From: Thiothrix sp.
GTDB taxonomy: Bacteria; Pseudomonadota; Gammaproteobacteria; Thiotrichales; Thiotrichaceae
Reading direction: 5' to 3'
DNA length: 5,861 nt
NCBI GenBank assembly: GCA_011375245.1
Contig: DRMA01000244.1
Span: 1 to 5,861 of the forward strand
Shown: positions 1-5,716 of the stretch, one piece after another
How the letters are laid out: each line of letters opens with the position of its first letter
Numbering within the stretch: the stretch's first letter is position 1
Translations under genes and position numbers: made by a program
The notes under the pieces: model-generated
Seen by the model: the letters and a program-made list of their open reading frames with translations, nothing else
What the model was told of the DNA's origin: nothing
The model's database searches: none

Positions 1-1
1 A

Positions 2-1750
2 GGATTTGCATTATGGGTAAGAATGTTATTTTCCTGCTTGGTTGATGCAGACTTTCTTGATACTGAATCCTTCATGGATGAAAAGAAATCACAACAGCGT
101 GGAAACTATCATTCACTTAAGGACTTGCAGCTTATTTTTAATACAAAAATGCAACAACTTATTAAAAAAGCGCCCAAGACAACGGTTAATAAGATTCGTC
201 AGGATATTCTTAGCCAATGCCGAGATAAAGCCAAAAATGATACGGGAATTTTTTCACTAACGGTGCCAACAGGTGGAGGAAAAACATTAGCAAGCATGGC
301 GTTTGCATTAGATCATGCCATTGAACACGGCAAAAACCGAATTATCTATGTCATTCCCTACACCAGCATTATTGAACAAACAGCTAACGTCTTTAAAGAC
401 TTCTTTGGTGAAAAAAATGTGATTGAACATCACAGCAATGTAGACCCAGACAGTGTTGAGAAAGAAGATAGCCACTCACGCTTAGCAACAGAAAACTGGG
501 ATGCACCTATAATCGTAACAACGACAGTGCAATACTTTGAATCCTTACACGCAGCCAGAACCAGTCGATGTAGAAAACTACATAATATTGCAAATAGTAT
601 TGTAATTCTTGATGAAACCCAGTTACTTCCACCCACTCTATTAGCACCAATATTGCGGGTCATTCGACTATTATCTAAACACTACAACGTTACCCATATC
701 TTATCTACCGCAACTCAACCTGCATTAAAAACACAATACGACCCCTTTGATCGCGTTATTTGTAAAGGTCTAGATGATGCAACTGAAATCATTAATAATC
801 CTAATAGCCTTTATCAACAACTTGAACGCGTTAGCCTTGAACTGCCGAGTGATTTTCAAACCACAACAGATTGGCAGACGCTTGCCAAAGAACTCAAGCA
901 ATATGATAGTGTGTTAGTCATTGTAAACCGTCGTTCAGATGCACGAGAACTACACGCACTTATGCCTAAAGGCACTTATCATTTATCCGCTTTAATGTGT
1001 GCTCAACATCGAAGCCATGTTATCGATAAAATAAAAAAAGAACTAAAACAAGGATTACCCGTAAAAGTAATCAGCACGCAACTGGTAGAAGCAGGTGTTG
1101 ATATGGACTTTCCTGTTGTCTATCGGGCAATGGCAGGGTTAGACTCCATTGCCCAAGCAGCAGGACGCTGTAACCGTGAAGGAAAATTGAAAAAAGCAGG
1201 GAAATATATCAAAGGAAAAGTTATTGTCTTTAATCCCCCTAAACCCTCCATTGGCTTACTAGGAAAGGCAGCACAAAGCGCTATTTCTTTACTTAGTAAC
1301 TATTCAGGAAATCCTCTTGAGCCGAAACTATTTACTGATTTTTTTGAGCATTTTTATAGTAAAACAGATCCTGATGAGAAAGGCATTAACAAGCTACTCA
1401 CTCCCAATGAAAAGCTGGAATGCCAATTCCGCACCGCAGCACAAAAATTCCAAATGATTGAAGAGCAAGATACAAAAACCATTTTTGTACTATATGACAA
1501 ACAAAGCGCTGATTACCTAGACCAATTAGAAAGAAATGGCCCCAAGCGGTGGCTTATGCGAAAACTGCAACGCTATACCGTTACTTTGTACTGCTACCAA
1601 TTAAAACCACTGCTAAATACAGGTGATATAAAAGAAGTATGGGAAGGTTTTTACTCCCAAAATAGCAGCACACTTTACGATACTAAAATAATAGGATTAG
1701 GTCTGCTCACTGTTGCAGAATCACCCAGCATAGAATCTTTCATTTGCTAA
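2..1750 (+). CDS. cas3: CRISPR-associated helicase-nuclease Cas3, type I-C (5' partial)
   Basis: Cas3 is the effector recruited by DNA-bound Cascade; it unwinds and degrades target DNA with an SF2 helicase and an N-terminal HD nuclease. The reading frame is open to the left edge (GFALWVRMLFSC), so the ATG at 23 is an internal Met and not the start. Numbering from the codon at position 2, the last HD-domain block is LVDADFLDTE (residues 13-22), whose Asp belongs to the metal-binding set. Helicase motifs follow in order: Walker A TGGGKT (90-95), motif Ia region IPYTSIIEQT (118-127), DETQ Walker B (204-207), STATQP motif III (235-240), STQLVEAGVD motif V region (358-367) and QAAGRCNREG motif VI (385-394). 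The remaining ~190 residues are the Cas3 C-terminal region. About 200 N-terminal residues with most HD residues lie outside the window, so nuclease integrity cannot be judged. The gene ends in tandem stops TAA TAG. No frameshift or missing helicase motif is seen. Subtype I-C is set mainly by the neighbours. Confidence 0.97.
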   Translation, partial: GFALWVRMLFSCLVDADFLDTESFMDEKKSQQRGNYHSLKDLQLIFNTKMQQLIKKAPKTTVNKIRQDILSQCRDKAKNDTGIFSLTVPTGGGKTLASMAFALDHAIEHGKNRIIYVIPYTSIIEQTANVFKDFFGEKNVIEHHSNVDPDSVEKEDSHSRLATENWDAPIIVTTTVQYFESLHAARTSRCRKLHNIANSIVILDETQLLPPTLLAPILRVIRLLSKHYNVTHILSTATQPALKTQYDPFDRVICKGLDDATEIINNPNSLYQQLERVSLELPSDFQTTTDWQTLAKELKQYDSVLVIVNRRSDARELHALMPKGTYHLSALMCAQHRSHVIDKIKKELKQGLPVKVISTQLVEAGVDMDFPVVYRAMAGLDSIAQAAGRCNREGKLKKAGKYIKGKVIVFNPPKPSIGLLGKAAQSAISLLSNYSGNPLEPKLFTDFFEHFYSKTDPDEKGINKLLTPNEKLECQFRTAAQKFQMIEEQDTKTIFVLYDKQSADYLDQLERNGPKRWLMRKLQRYTVTLYCYQLKPLLNTGDIKEVWEGFYSQNSSTLYDTKIIGLGLLTVAESPSIESFIC

Positions 1751-1897
1751 TAGACTCTTGACTTATTGCTACTATAGGCTACCAACTTAAGCTCATAAAG
1801 AGCAATACCCATATTCCCCACTCATCAGACAAAATTCTTTAAATGTTTTCCAATTCATAATGATAATCTGCATTCTTAATTTATATTCTACTAAGTT

Positions 1898-1926
1898 TTT
1901 ACTTTCTATATTTTAGGCTTTATAGT
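1898..1926 (+). promoter_or_regulatory. Candidate sigma70 promoter for the cas5c-cas8c-cas7c-cas4 operon
   Basis: TTTACT (1898-1903, 4/6 to TTGACA) and TATAGT (1921-1926, 5/6 to TATAAT) are separated by exactly 17 nt in an AT-rich stretch. The start of transcription would be near 1932-1934. The transcript would run through the repeat-like stretch and the MITE-like element before cas5c, giving an untranslated leader of about 260 nt. It is the best promoter match I found in the gap, but AT-rich DNA gives such matches by chance. The call is inference from sequence only. Confidence 0.45.
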
Positions 1927-1938
1927 AAGAAAATCCTT

Positions 1939-1970
1939 CTACCGCTACTCCAAGGAAGGTGAATTGAAAT
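1939..1970 (+). repeat. Degenerate CRISPR-repeat-like sequence (single copy)
   Basis: The 3' end of this 32-nt stretch reads GGTGAATTGAAAT. I-C repeats are about 32 nt and end in GTGGATTGAAAC/T; the last 11 nt form the crRNA 5' tag. Here TGAATTGAAAT agrees at 10 of 11 tag positions with TGGATTGAAAT, the Bacillus halodurans tag as I recall it. The 5' half agrees only loosely (about 18 of 32 overall), and the usual GC-rich palindrome is replaced by a weak dyad, CCTTC (1934-1938) with GAAGG (1954-1958). Only one copy is present in the window. It lies just downstream of the promoter candidate, where a first repeat would sit after a leader. It could be a relic repeat, a crRNA-like regulatory gene, or chance. 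AAGGAAGG in it also resembles a Shine-Dalgarno site, but no useful reading frame follows. Confidence 0.3.
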
Positions 1971-1980
1971 ATATTAATAC

Positions 1981-2144
1981 TTAGGAAGTTCCAAGCAATG
2001 ATTTTACCAATCTTACTTGCCCTTTTGCTTCTGCTTGAATCATCTCAATCGTTGCGTAGAGCAACGGTGCGCCTCTTGAGATGCTCCAATCAGGAACAAA
2101 AAATCAACGCAATATAGGTAAATTCATCACTTGGAACTTCCTTA
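1981..2144. mobile_element. MITE-like element with terminal inverted repeats and TTA flanks
   Basis: The core at 1984-2141 (158 bp) starts with GGAAGTTCCAAG and ends with its exact reverse complement CTTGGAACTTCC. The inverted repeats extend to 25 positions with 22 matches (1984-2008 against 2117-2141, mismatches at positions 13, 14 and 19). Both ends abut the trinucleotide TTA (1981-1983 and 2142-2144), consistent with a 3-bp target duplication; because TTA can also be read as part of extended symmetry with ACTTA/TTAAGT, this is not certain. The interior is palindromic too (2041-2083), so the whole element can fold into one long imperfect hairpin. It encodes no transposase, so it would be a non-autonomous element moved in trans. 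I do not recognise a named family. It lies wholly in the gap and leaves cas5c and its ribosome binding site intact. Confidence 0.7.
2041..2083. repeat. Nested palindrome at the centre of the MITE-like element
   Basis: The outer arms CATCTCAA (2041-2048) and TTGAGATG (2076-2083) are exact reverse complements. Inside them CGTTGC (2050-2055) pairs with GCAACG (2061-2066) around a GTAGA loop. The inner hairpin is off-centre, leaving GTGCGCCTC unpaired on the right side. Partly matching sequence continues outwards from the outer arms, linking this apex to the terminal repeats. In RNA it would be a stable stem-loop in the cas5c leader. Confidence 0.75.
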
Positions 2145-2152
2145 AGTGATTT

Positions 2153-2178
2153 TCTGGGGCTTCCAATCTAACCCCAGA
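2153..2178 (+). promoter_or_regulatory. Leader hairpin immediately upstream of cas5c
   Basis: TCTGGGG (2153-2159) pairs perfectly with CCCCAGA (2172-2178) around a 12-nt loop. The stem ends 5 nt before the cas5c Shine-Dalgarno AAAGGA (2184-2189) and lies 8 nt beyond the right edge of the MITE-like element. No T-tract follows, so it is not a standard intrinsic terminator. A role in mRNA stability, translation or attenuation is possible but is inference. Confidence 0.4.
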
Positions 2179-2183
2179 CTTAC

Positions 2184-2189
2184 AAAGGA
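2184..2189 (+). promoter_or_regulatory. Ribosome binding site that fixes the cas5c start
   Basis: AAAGGA lies 6 nt before the ATG at 2196 but directly abuts the ATG at 2190. The spacing favours 2196, which also gives the usual Cas5c beginning MKTFCLEIWGDFACF. Confidence 0.75.
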
Positions 2190-2195
2190 ATGTGC

Positions 2196-2855
2196 ATGAA
2201 AACATTTTGTCTTGAAATATGGGGTGATTTTGCCTGCTTCACTCGACCTGAAATGAAAGTCGAACGTGTTTCTTATGATGTTATTACACCCTCAGCAGCT
2301 AGAGCTATCTTTGAAGCTATCTTGTGGAAGCCTGCTATCCGTTGGCAAATTGAAAAAATAGAAATACTCAAACCTATCAAATGGATTAATTTACGACGCA
2401 ATGAAGTTGGTGCTGTTATACCTGCTACCAAACTAAAATCAGCAGAAAAAAAAGGCAAAGGCAATCTTTCACTTTATATTGAAGATGAGCGAAAACAGCG
2501 GGCGGGGTTATTTTTAAAAGATGTAAGATACCGACTTTATGCACATTTTGAAATGCACAATAACGCCACAGACAAAAACCCAGTGAAATTTGCAGAAATG
2601 TTTAAACGACGTGCGCGAAAAGGACAATGCTTCAATCAGCCCTATTTAGGAACACGTGAATTTAGCGCTCACTTTGAGCTTCTTGAAAAGCAAGAAAAAA
2701 TCCCAGCAATAGATGAAAGCAGAGACTTAGGCTGGATGCTTTATGACATGGACTACACTGATAAAAATAATCCTCAACCTATGTTTTTTCATGCACAAAT
2801 GAATAACGGTACTATTAATATACCTCCTATAAAGAGTGATGAGGTACGAAAATGA
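2196..2855 (+). CDS. cas5c: Type I-C Cas5c (Cas5d) pre-crRNA endoribonuclease and Cascade subunit
   Basis: In I-C systems, which lack Cas6, Cas5c cuts pre-crRNA within the repeat and stays bound to the crRNA 5' tag in Cascade. The 219-aa protein has the family hallmarks: an N-terminal RAMP strand with LEIWGDFACFTRPEMKVERVSY (residues 6-27), TPSAARAIFEAILWKPAIRW (31-50), PIKWINLRRNEV (60-71), RYRLYAHFE (111-119) and the Gly-rich segment GQCFNQPYLGTREF (143-156). The start at 2196 is chosen over 2190 for Shine-Dalgarno spacing and family N-terminus. The stop overlaps the cas8c start (ATGA), implying translational coupling. Aligning on W-K-P, the position of the B. halodurans catalytic Tyr46 is Leu43 here. 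The region of its Lys116-His117 aligns with PVKF (129-132), so Lys131 is the likeliest equivalent basic residue. Length is normal and the frame is intact. Confidence 0.97.
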   Translation: MKTFCLEIWGDFACFTRPEMKVERVSYDVITPSAARAIFEAILWKPAIRWQIEKIEILKPIKWINLRRNEVGAVIPATKLKSAEKKGKGNLSLYIEDERKQRAGLFLKDVRYRLYAHFEMHNNATDKNPVKFAEMFKRRARKGQCFNQPYLGTREFSAHFELLEKQEKIPAIDESRDLGWMLYDMDYTDKNNPQPMFFHAQMNNGTINIPPIKSDEVRK

Positions 2856-4762
2856 TCCTGCAATCACTGTATGATTACTATCAACGTAAAGTTGAAGAAG
2901 GGGATCCTGATATAGCGGTATTTGGTTTTGAGAAAAAAGAAATTCCTTTTATCATTGAACTCAACAATGAAGGTCATTTAATCCAGATTGAAGATACCAG
3001 AAAACAACTAGGAAAAAAGAAGTTGGCAAGTGCTTATTTTGTGCCTCAAGGCGTAAAAAAAACAGCCGCTATTGCGACTAATTTACTATGGGATAATGTG
3101 GAATATGTTTTAGGCTTAACACTGGGCAAAAAAGAACAACAAGCACAAAAAGAACTCGATAAAACCATTAAAAATCTTGAGGCTAGTGATTACCCCAATC
3201 CTGACGACTCAAGCACATTATTAGAAAAACTAACGTCACTATTGGCATTTATTGAGAACAATAAACCCGCAGAAATACCCCCAACCCTTGTTAAATCGCT
3301 ACAAAAACAACAGAAAATTTTAAATCGCGTTAATCAGCAACACCAAGCCTTTATTGATAAATTAAAAAATCAACAACAAGCCATACTAGATGATAATGGT
3401 GTAAAAGCAGTGTTAAATTTTCTTGAATCATTCGATACACAAAGCCTAAAGGATCATCCTCTCTATGAGGATCTAAAAACCAATCCTAATATCACCTTTC
3501 GCTTACAGAGAGACAAGGATCTTATCTGCCAACGTAAAGCAATTATTACCAGCCTACAAACAGAAAAAACAGAGCAGAAAAATACCAACACTTGCCTTAT
3601 TACAGGGGAGCAAGCAGAAATAGGAAGACTACACACCGCTATCAAAGGTGTGTGGGACGCACACACTGCGGGTGCTAATATTATTTCTTTTAACCACCAC
3701 GCATTCACCTCTTTTGGTAAAAAGCAGGGCGATAATGCACCTATTGGAGAAAAAGCAATATTTGCCTATACCACCGCAATTAATCATTTACTCAGAAAAG
3801 ACTCACCGCAACGCGTACAAGTAGGTGATACCTCTACCGTTTTTTGGGCAGAAAAACAAACCAAACTAGAAACACTAATGCCTAGTTTTTTTGGTTTTTC
3901 AAAAGACAAACCTGATGCAGGAACAAACGCAGTTAAAAGCCTTTATCAATCCTACCATCATGGAAAACTCAACCCCGATGAAGCTAATACAGGGTTTCAT
4001 GTACTAGGGCTTGCCCCCAATGGCGCTAGAATATCAATCCGTTTCTGGCAAACATCAACCGTTAAAGAAATGGCCGATCTTATTCTGCAACATTTTGAAG
4101 ATATTTCAATAATTCATCATGCTAAACAATCCGAAAACCTACCGCTTTTTATTCTATTAATATCCACCGCTACACAAGGTAAAGCAGATAATATTTCACC
4201 TAATATCGCAGGTGAAACCATACGCAGTATTTTAACAGGAATGCCTTATCCAAAGACATTACTGACCTCTGTTATTAGACGGATACGCGCAGAGCAAAGC
4301 AAAAAAGACAAAGCAGGAAAATCATCACCCAATGTTACCTATCCACGCGCAGCCCTTATAAAAGCCTGCCTTAACCGACAATTGCGCTATAACAACCCAG
4401 AAAAAGAGGAGATACTCCAGATGTCCTTAGACAAAGAAAATACCAATATTGGTTATCGACTAGGGCGACTTTTCGCTACTTTGGAAAAAATACAAGAAGA
4501 AGCCAATCCCAATCTCAATGCCACTATTCGAGATCGTTATTATGGTGCGGCTTCCAGCACACCTGTTACTGTTTTTTCCACCCTGTTAAAGCTTAAAAAT
4601 CACCACCTCAGCAAAATGAGCAATAAAGGTCGTGTTACTAACTTAGAAAAACTAATGGGTGAAATTATGGAAGAAATTACTGATTTCCCGCCTAACTTAG
4701 ACTTATCAAGCCAAGGGCGTTTCTCCATAGGCTATTACCACCAACGCCAAGACTTTTTTTAA
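2852..4762 (+). CDS. cas8c: Type I-C Cascade large subunit Cas8c (Csd1)
   Basis: Cas8c is the large subunit of I-C Cascade; it recognises the PAM and helps to open target DNA and recruit Cas3. The 636-aa product is near the usual Csd1 length. It starts with MILQSLYDYYQR, typical of the family, behind GAGG (2841-2844) and overlapping the cas5c stop by ATGA. Conserved Csd1 blocks are CLITGEQAEIGRLHTAIKG (248-266), NIISFNHHAFTSFGKKQGDN (276-295, the invariant core), AYTTAINHLL (305-314), STVFWAE (328-334), GFHVLGLAPNGARISIRFW (381-399) and the C-terminal FSIGYYHQRQDFF (624-636). Residues about 92-195 are Lys/Gln/Glu-rich and look helical and hydrophilic, less conserved than the rest. The last 113 residues are also likely to be made separately as Cas11c. 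No frameshift or missing block is seen. Confidence 0.97.
   Translation: MILQSLYDYYQRKVEEGDPDIAVFGFEKKEIPFIIELNNEGHLIQIEDTRKQLGKKKLASAYFVPQGVKKTAAIATNLLWDNVEYVLGLTLGKKEQQAQKELDKTIKNLEASDYPNPDDSSTLLEKLTSLLAFIENNKPAEIPPTLVKSLQKQQKILNRVNQQHQAFIDKLKNQQQAILDDNGVKAVLNFLESFDTQSLKDHPLYEDLKTNPNITFRLQRDKDLICQRKAIITSLQTEKTEQKNTNTCLITGEQAEIGRLHTAIKGVWDAHTAGANIISFNHHAFTSFGKKQGDNAPIGEKAIFAYTTAINHLLRKDSPQRVQVGDTSTVFWAEKQTKLETLMPSFFGFSKDKPDAGTNAVKSLYQSYHHGKLNPDEANTGFHVLGLAPNGARISIRFWQTSTVKEMADLILQHFEDISIIHHAKQSENLPLFILLISTATQGKADNISPNIAGETIRSILTGMPYPKTLLTSVIRRIRAEQSKKDKAGKSSPNVTYPRAALIKACLNRQLRYNNPEKEEILQMSLDKENTNIGYRLGRLFATLEKIQEEANPNLNATIRDRYYGAASSTPVTVFSTLLKLKNHHLSKMSNKGRVTNLEKLMGEIMEEITDFPPNLDLSSQGRFSIGYYHQRQDFF
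4405..4411 (+). promoter_or_regulatory. Internal ribosome binding site for Cas11c inside cas8c
   Basis: AGAGGAG lies 9 nt before the in-frame ATG at 4421, within the cas8c codons for PEKEEILQM. It is among the strongest Shine-Dalgarno matches in the window, although it lies inside a coding region. This supports internal initiation. Confidence 0.75.
4421..4762 (+). CDS. cas11c: Type I-C small subunit Cas11c, translated from inside cas8c
   Basis: I-C Cascade contains a small helical subunit, Cas11c, shown in Desulfovibrio vulgaris to be made by internal initiation within cas8c. Two copies form the belly of the complex and contact the DNA strands. Here the in-frame ATG at 4421 (Cas8c residue 524) follows the strong site AGAGGAG by 9 nt. 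It would give a 113-aa protein beginning MSLDKENTNIGYRLGRLFAT and ending with the Cas8c terminus. The position and size match the known case. The first half (GYRLGRLFATLEKIQEEANP) is helix-forming, and the body is basic (STLLKLKNHHLSK), fitting a nucleic-acid-contacting bundle. It shares frame and stop with cas8c, so standard annotation would omit it. Internal starts of this kind are established for the subtype; use of this one is inferred. Confidence 0.8.
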   Translation: MSLDKENTNIGYRLGRLFATLEKIQEEANPNLNATIRDRYYGAASSTPVTVFSTLLKLKNHHLSKMSNKGRVTNLEKLMGEIMEEITDFPPNLDLSSQGRFSIGYYHQRQDFF

Positions 4763-4815
4763 ACGACATAATAATAAAGCAAATAATGAACCCAAGAATA
4801 AAAAACAACAGAAAC

Positions 4816-4820
4816 AGGAG
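4816..4820 (+). promoter_or_regulatory. Ribosome binding site that fixes the cas7c start
   Basis: AGGAG sits 7 nt before the ATG at 4828. The upstream in-frame ATG at 4786 has no such site and would add a non-conserved basic leader, MNPRIKNNRNRSHN. The A-rich 65-nt spacer after cas8c (4763-4827) shows no promoter or terminator, so cas7c is probably cotranscribed and translated from its own strong site, in keeping with its high copy number in Cascade. Confidence 0.8.
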
Positions 4821-4827
4821 CCACAAC

Positions 4828-5715
4828 ATGAGCCTAGAAAACCGATACGATTTTGTTTTACTTTTTGATGTAAAAGATGGAAATCCAAATGGCGACCCTG
4901 ATGCAGGAAATTTGCCCAGAGTTGATGCAGAAACAGGTAAAGGACTCGTTACAGATGTTAGCCTTAAACGTAAAATACGCAACTTTGTCACACTGATAAA
5001 AAACGCAGAACCTCCACATGATATTTATATCAAAGAAAAATCCATTCTCAACCAAACGCATGAAAAAGCCTATATAGCAATAGGCGCAGAAGAAGAGCTG
5101 AAGTCCGATAAAAAACGTAAAGGCAGTGCTGATACAGTCATCAAAGCCCGCCAGTGGATGTGCAAAAACTTCTACGATGTCCGAACCTTTGGAGCAGTCA
5201 TGTCAACAGGCATAAACTGTGGACAAGTACGCGGCCCTGTTCAAATGACATTTGCCCGTTCTATTGACCCTGTTATTGCTAGTGAACATAGCATTACTCG
5301 AATGGCAGTAGCAACCGAAGCAGAAGCTGAAAAACAAGATGGTGATAACCGCACTATGGGAAGAAAATTTACCATCCCTTATGGTTTATATGTAACACAT
5401 GGCTTTATTTCCGCGCATTTAGCCAATCAAACTGGCTTTTCAAAAGATGACCTTGAACTACTATGGCAATCATTAGAAAACATGTTTGAACATGACCGTT
5501 CAGCAGCACGCGGAGAAATGTCAACACGCGGTCTTTATGTGTTTAAACATGAAGGAAAATTAGGAAACGCACCTGCTCATACATTATTTGATCGTATAAA
5601 AATAACAAAGAAAACAGATATTTCAGTAGCCAGAGACTTTAACGACTATACTATTAGTATTAATGAAAAAAATATGCCCACAGGTGTTGAGTTAATAAAA
5701 AAAATTGATGGATAA
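4828..5715 (+). CDS. cas7c: Type I-C Cascade backbone subunit Cas7c (Csd2)
   Basis: Cas7c forms the filament, seven copies in characterised I-C complexes, that coats the crRNA spacer and presents it to target DNA. The chosen 295-aa product begins MSLENRYDFVLLFDVKDGNP, followed by NGDPDAGNLPRVDAETGKGLVTDVSLKRKIRNFV (residues 21-54), the Csd2 signature. Further conserved blocks are RTFGAVMSTG (119-128), GQVRGPVQMTFARSIDP (132-148), HSITRMA (154-160), RTMGRKFTIPYGLYVTHGFIS (175-195) and FEHDRSAARGEMSTRGLYVFKH (220-241). The length is typical. The start at 4828 rests on the AGGAG site and the family N-terminus; the longer frame from 4786 is rejected. The stop codon lies at the cas4 start, so the two are tightly coupled. 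A run of eight A (5697-5704) lies near the 3' end. I see no defect. Confidence 0.97.
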   Translation: MSLENRYDFVLLFDVKDGNPNGDPDAGNLPRVDAETGKGLVTDVSLKRKIRNFVTLIKNAEPPHDIYIKEKSILNQTHEKAYIAIGAEEELKSDKKRKGSADTVIKARQWMCKNFYDVRTFGAVMSTGINCGQVRGPVQMTFARSIDPVIASEHSITRMAVATEAEAEKQDGDNRTMGRKFTIPYGLYVTHGFISAHLANQTGFSKDDLELLWQSLENMFEHDRSAARGEMSTRGLYVFKHEGKLGNAPAHTLFDRIKITKKTDISVARDFNDYTISINEKNMPTGVELIKKIDG

Positions 5716-5716
5716 A

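Larger units (their letters stand above)
1751..2195. other. Non-coding gap between cas3 and cas5c
   Basis: This 445-nt stretch has no credible gene on either strand. I-C cas3 and cas5 are usually close together, so a gap of this size is notable. Its first ~145 nt are AT-rich and hold only weak dyads, for example ATTGCT at 1765-1770 with AGCAAT at 1801-1806, enclosing GCTC-ataaa-GAGC around 1791-1803. These have no T-tract, so I do not call a terminator. The rest holds the promoter candidate, the CRISPR-repeat-like stretch, the MITE-like element and the leader hairpin, each listed separately. Confidence 0.85.

Noticed and set aside
23..25. ATG at 23 as the cas3 start.
   Set aside because: The frame is open upstream to the edge and reads LWVRMLFSCLVDADF, a continuous piece of the HD domain.
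430..663. Reverse-strand frames within cas3, cas5c, cas8c and cas7c (including 2273-2464, 3463-3708 and 4692-5061).
   Set aside because: All lie opposite strongly conserved cas genes, lack recognisable protein features and are antisense shadows.
1758..1778. TTGACT with nearby TATAGG as a promoter just after cas3.
   Set aside because: The two hexamers are far too close together for a sigma70 promoter.
1998..2117. A 39-codon frame inside the MITE-like element (MILPILLALLLLLESSQSL...) with a hydrophobic start and GGAAG upstream.
   Set aside because: It lies wholly within the palindromic element, so its sequence is dictated by the inverted repeats; the hydrophobic run comes from CTT-rich DNA and there is no independent sign of coding.
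2190..2195. cas5c start two codons earlier, at 2190.
   Set aside because: The Shine-Dalgarno AAAGGA directly abuts this ATG, leaving no spacing; the ATG at 2196 has 6 nt.
2814..2824. Match of ATATTAAT, the bases after the repeat-like stretch, to the reverse strand near the end of cas5c, as a possible self-target.
   Set aside because: Only about 9 AT-rich bases match, the 5' flank on that strand is GGT rather than TTC, and it lies in coding DNA rather than at a promoter.
4786..4827. Longer cas7c start at 4786, adding MNPRIKNNRNRSHN.
   Set aside because: There is no ribosome binding site before 4786, while AGGAG is well placed before 4828, where the family N-terminus begins.
5697..5704. Run of eight A near the cas7c stop as a programmed frameshift giving a Cas7-Cas4 fusion.
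   Set aside because: A +1 slip would enter the cas4 frame, but A runs are frequent in this AT-rich DNA, cas4 has its own starts and no fusion of this kind is known to me.
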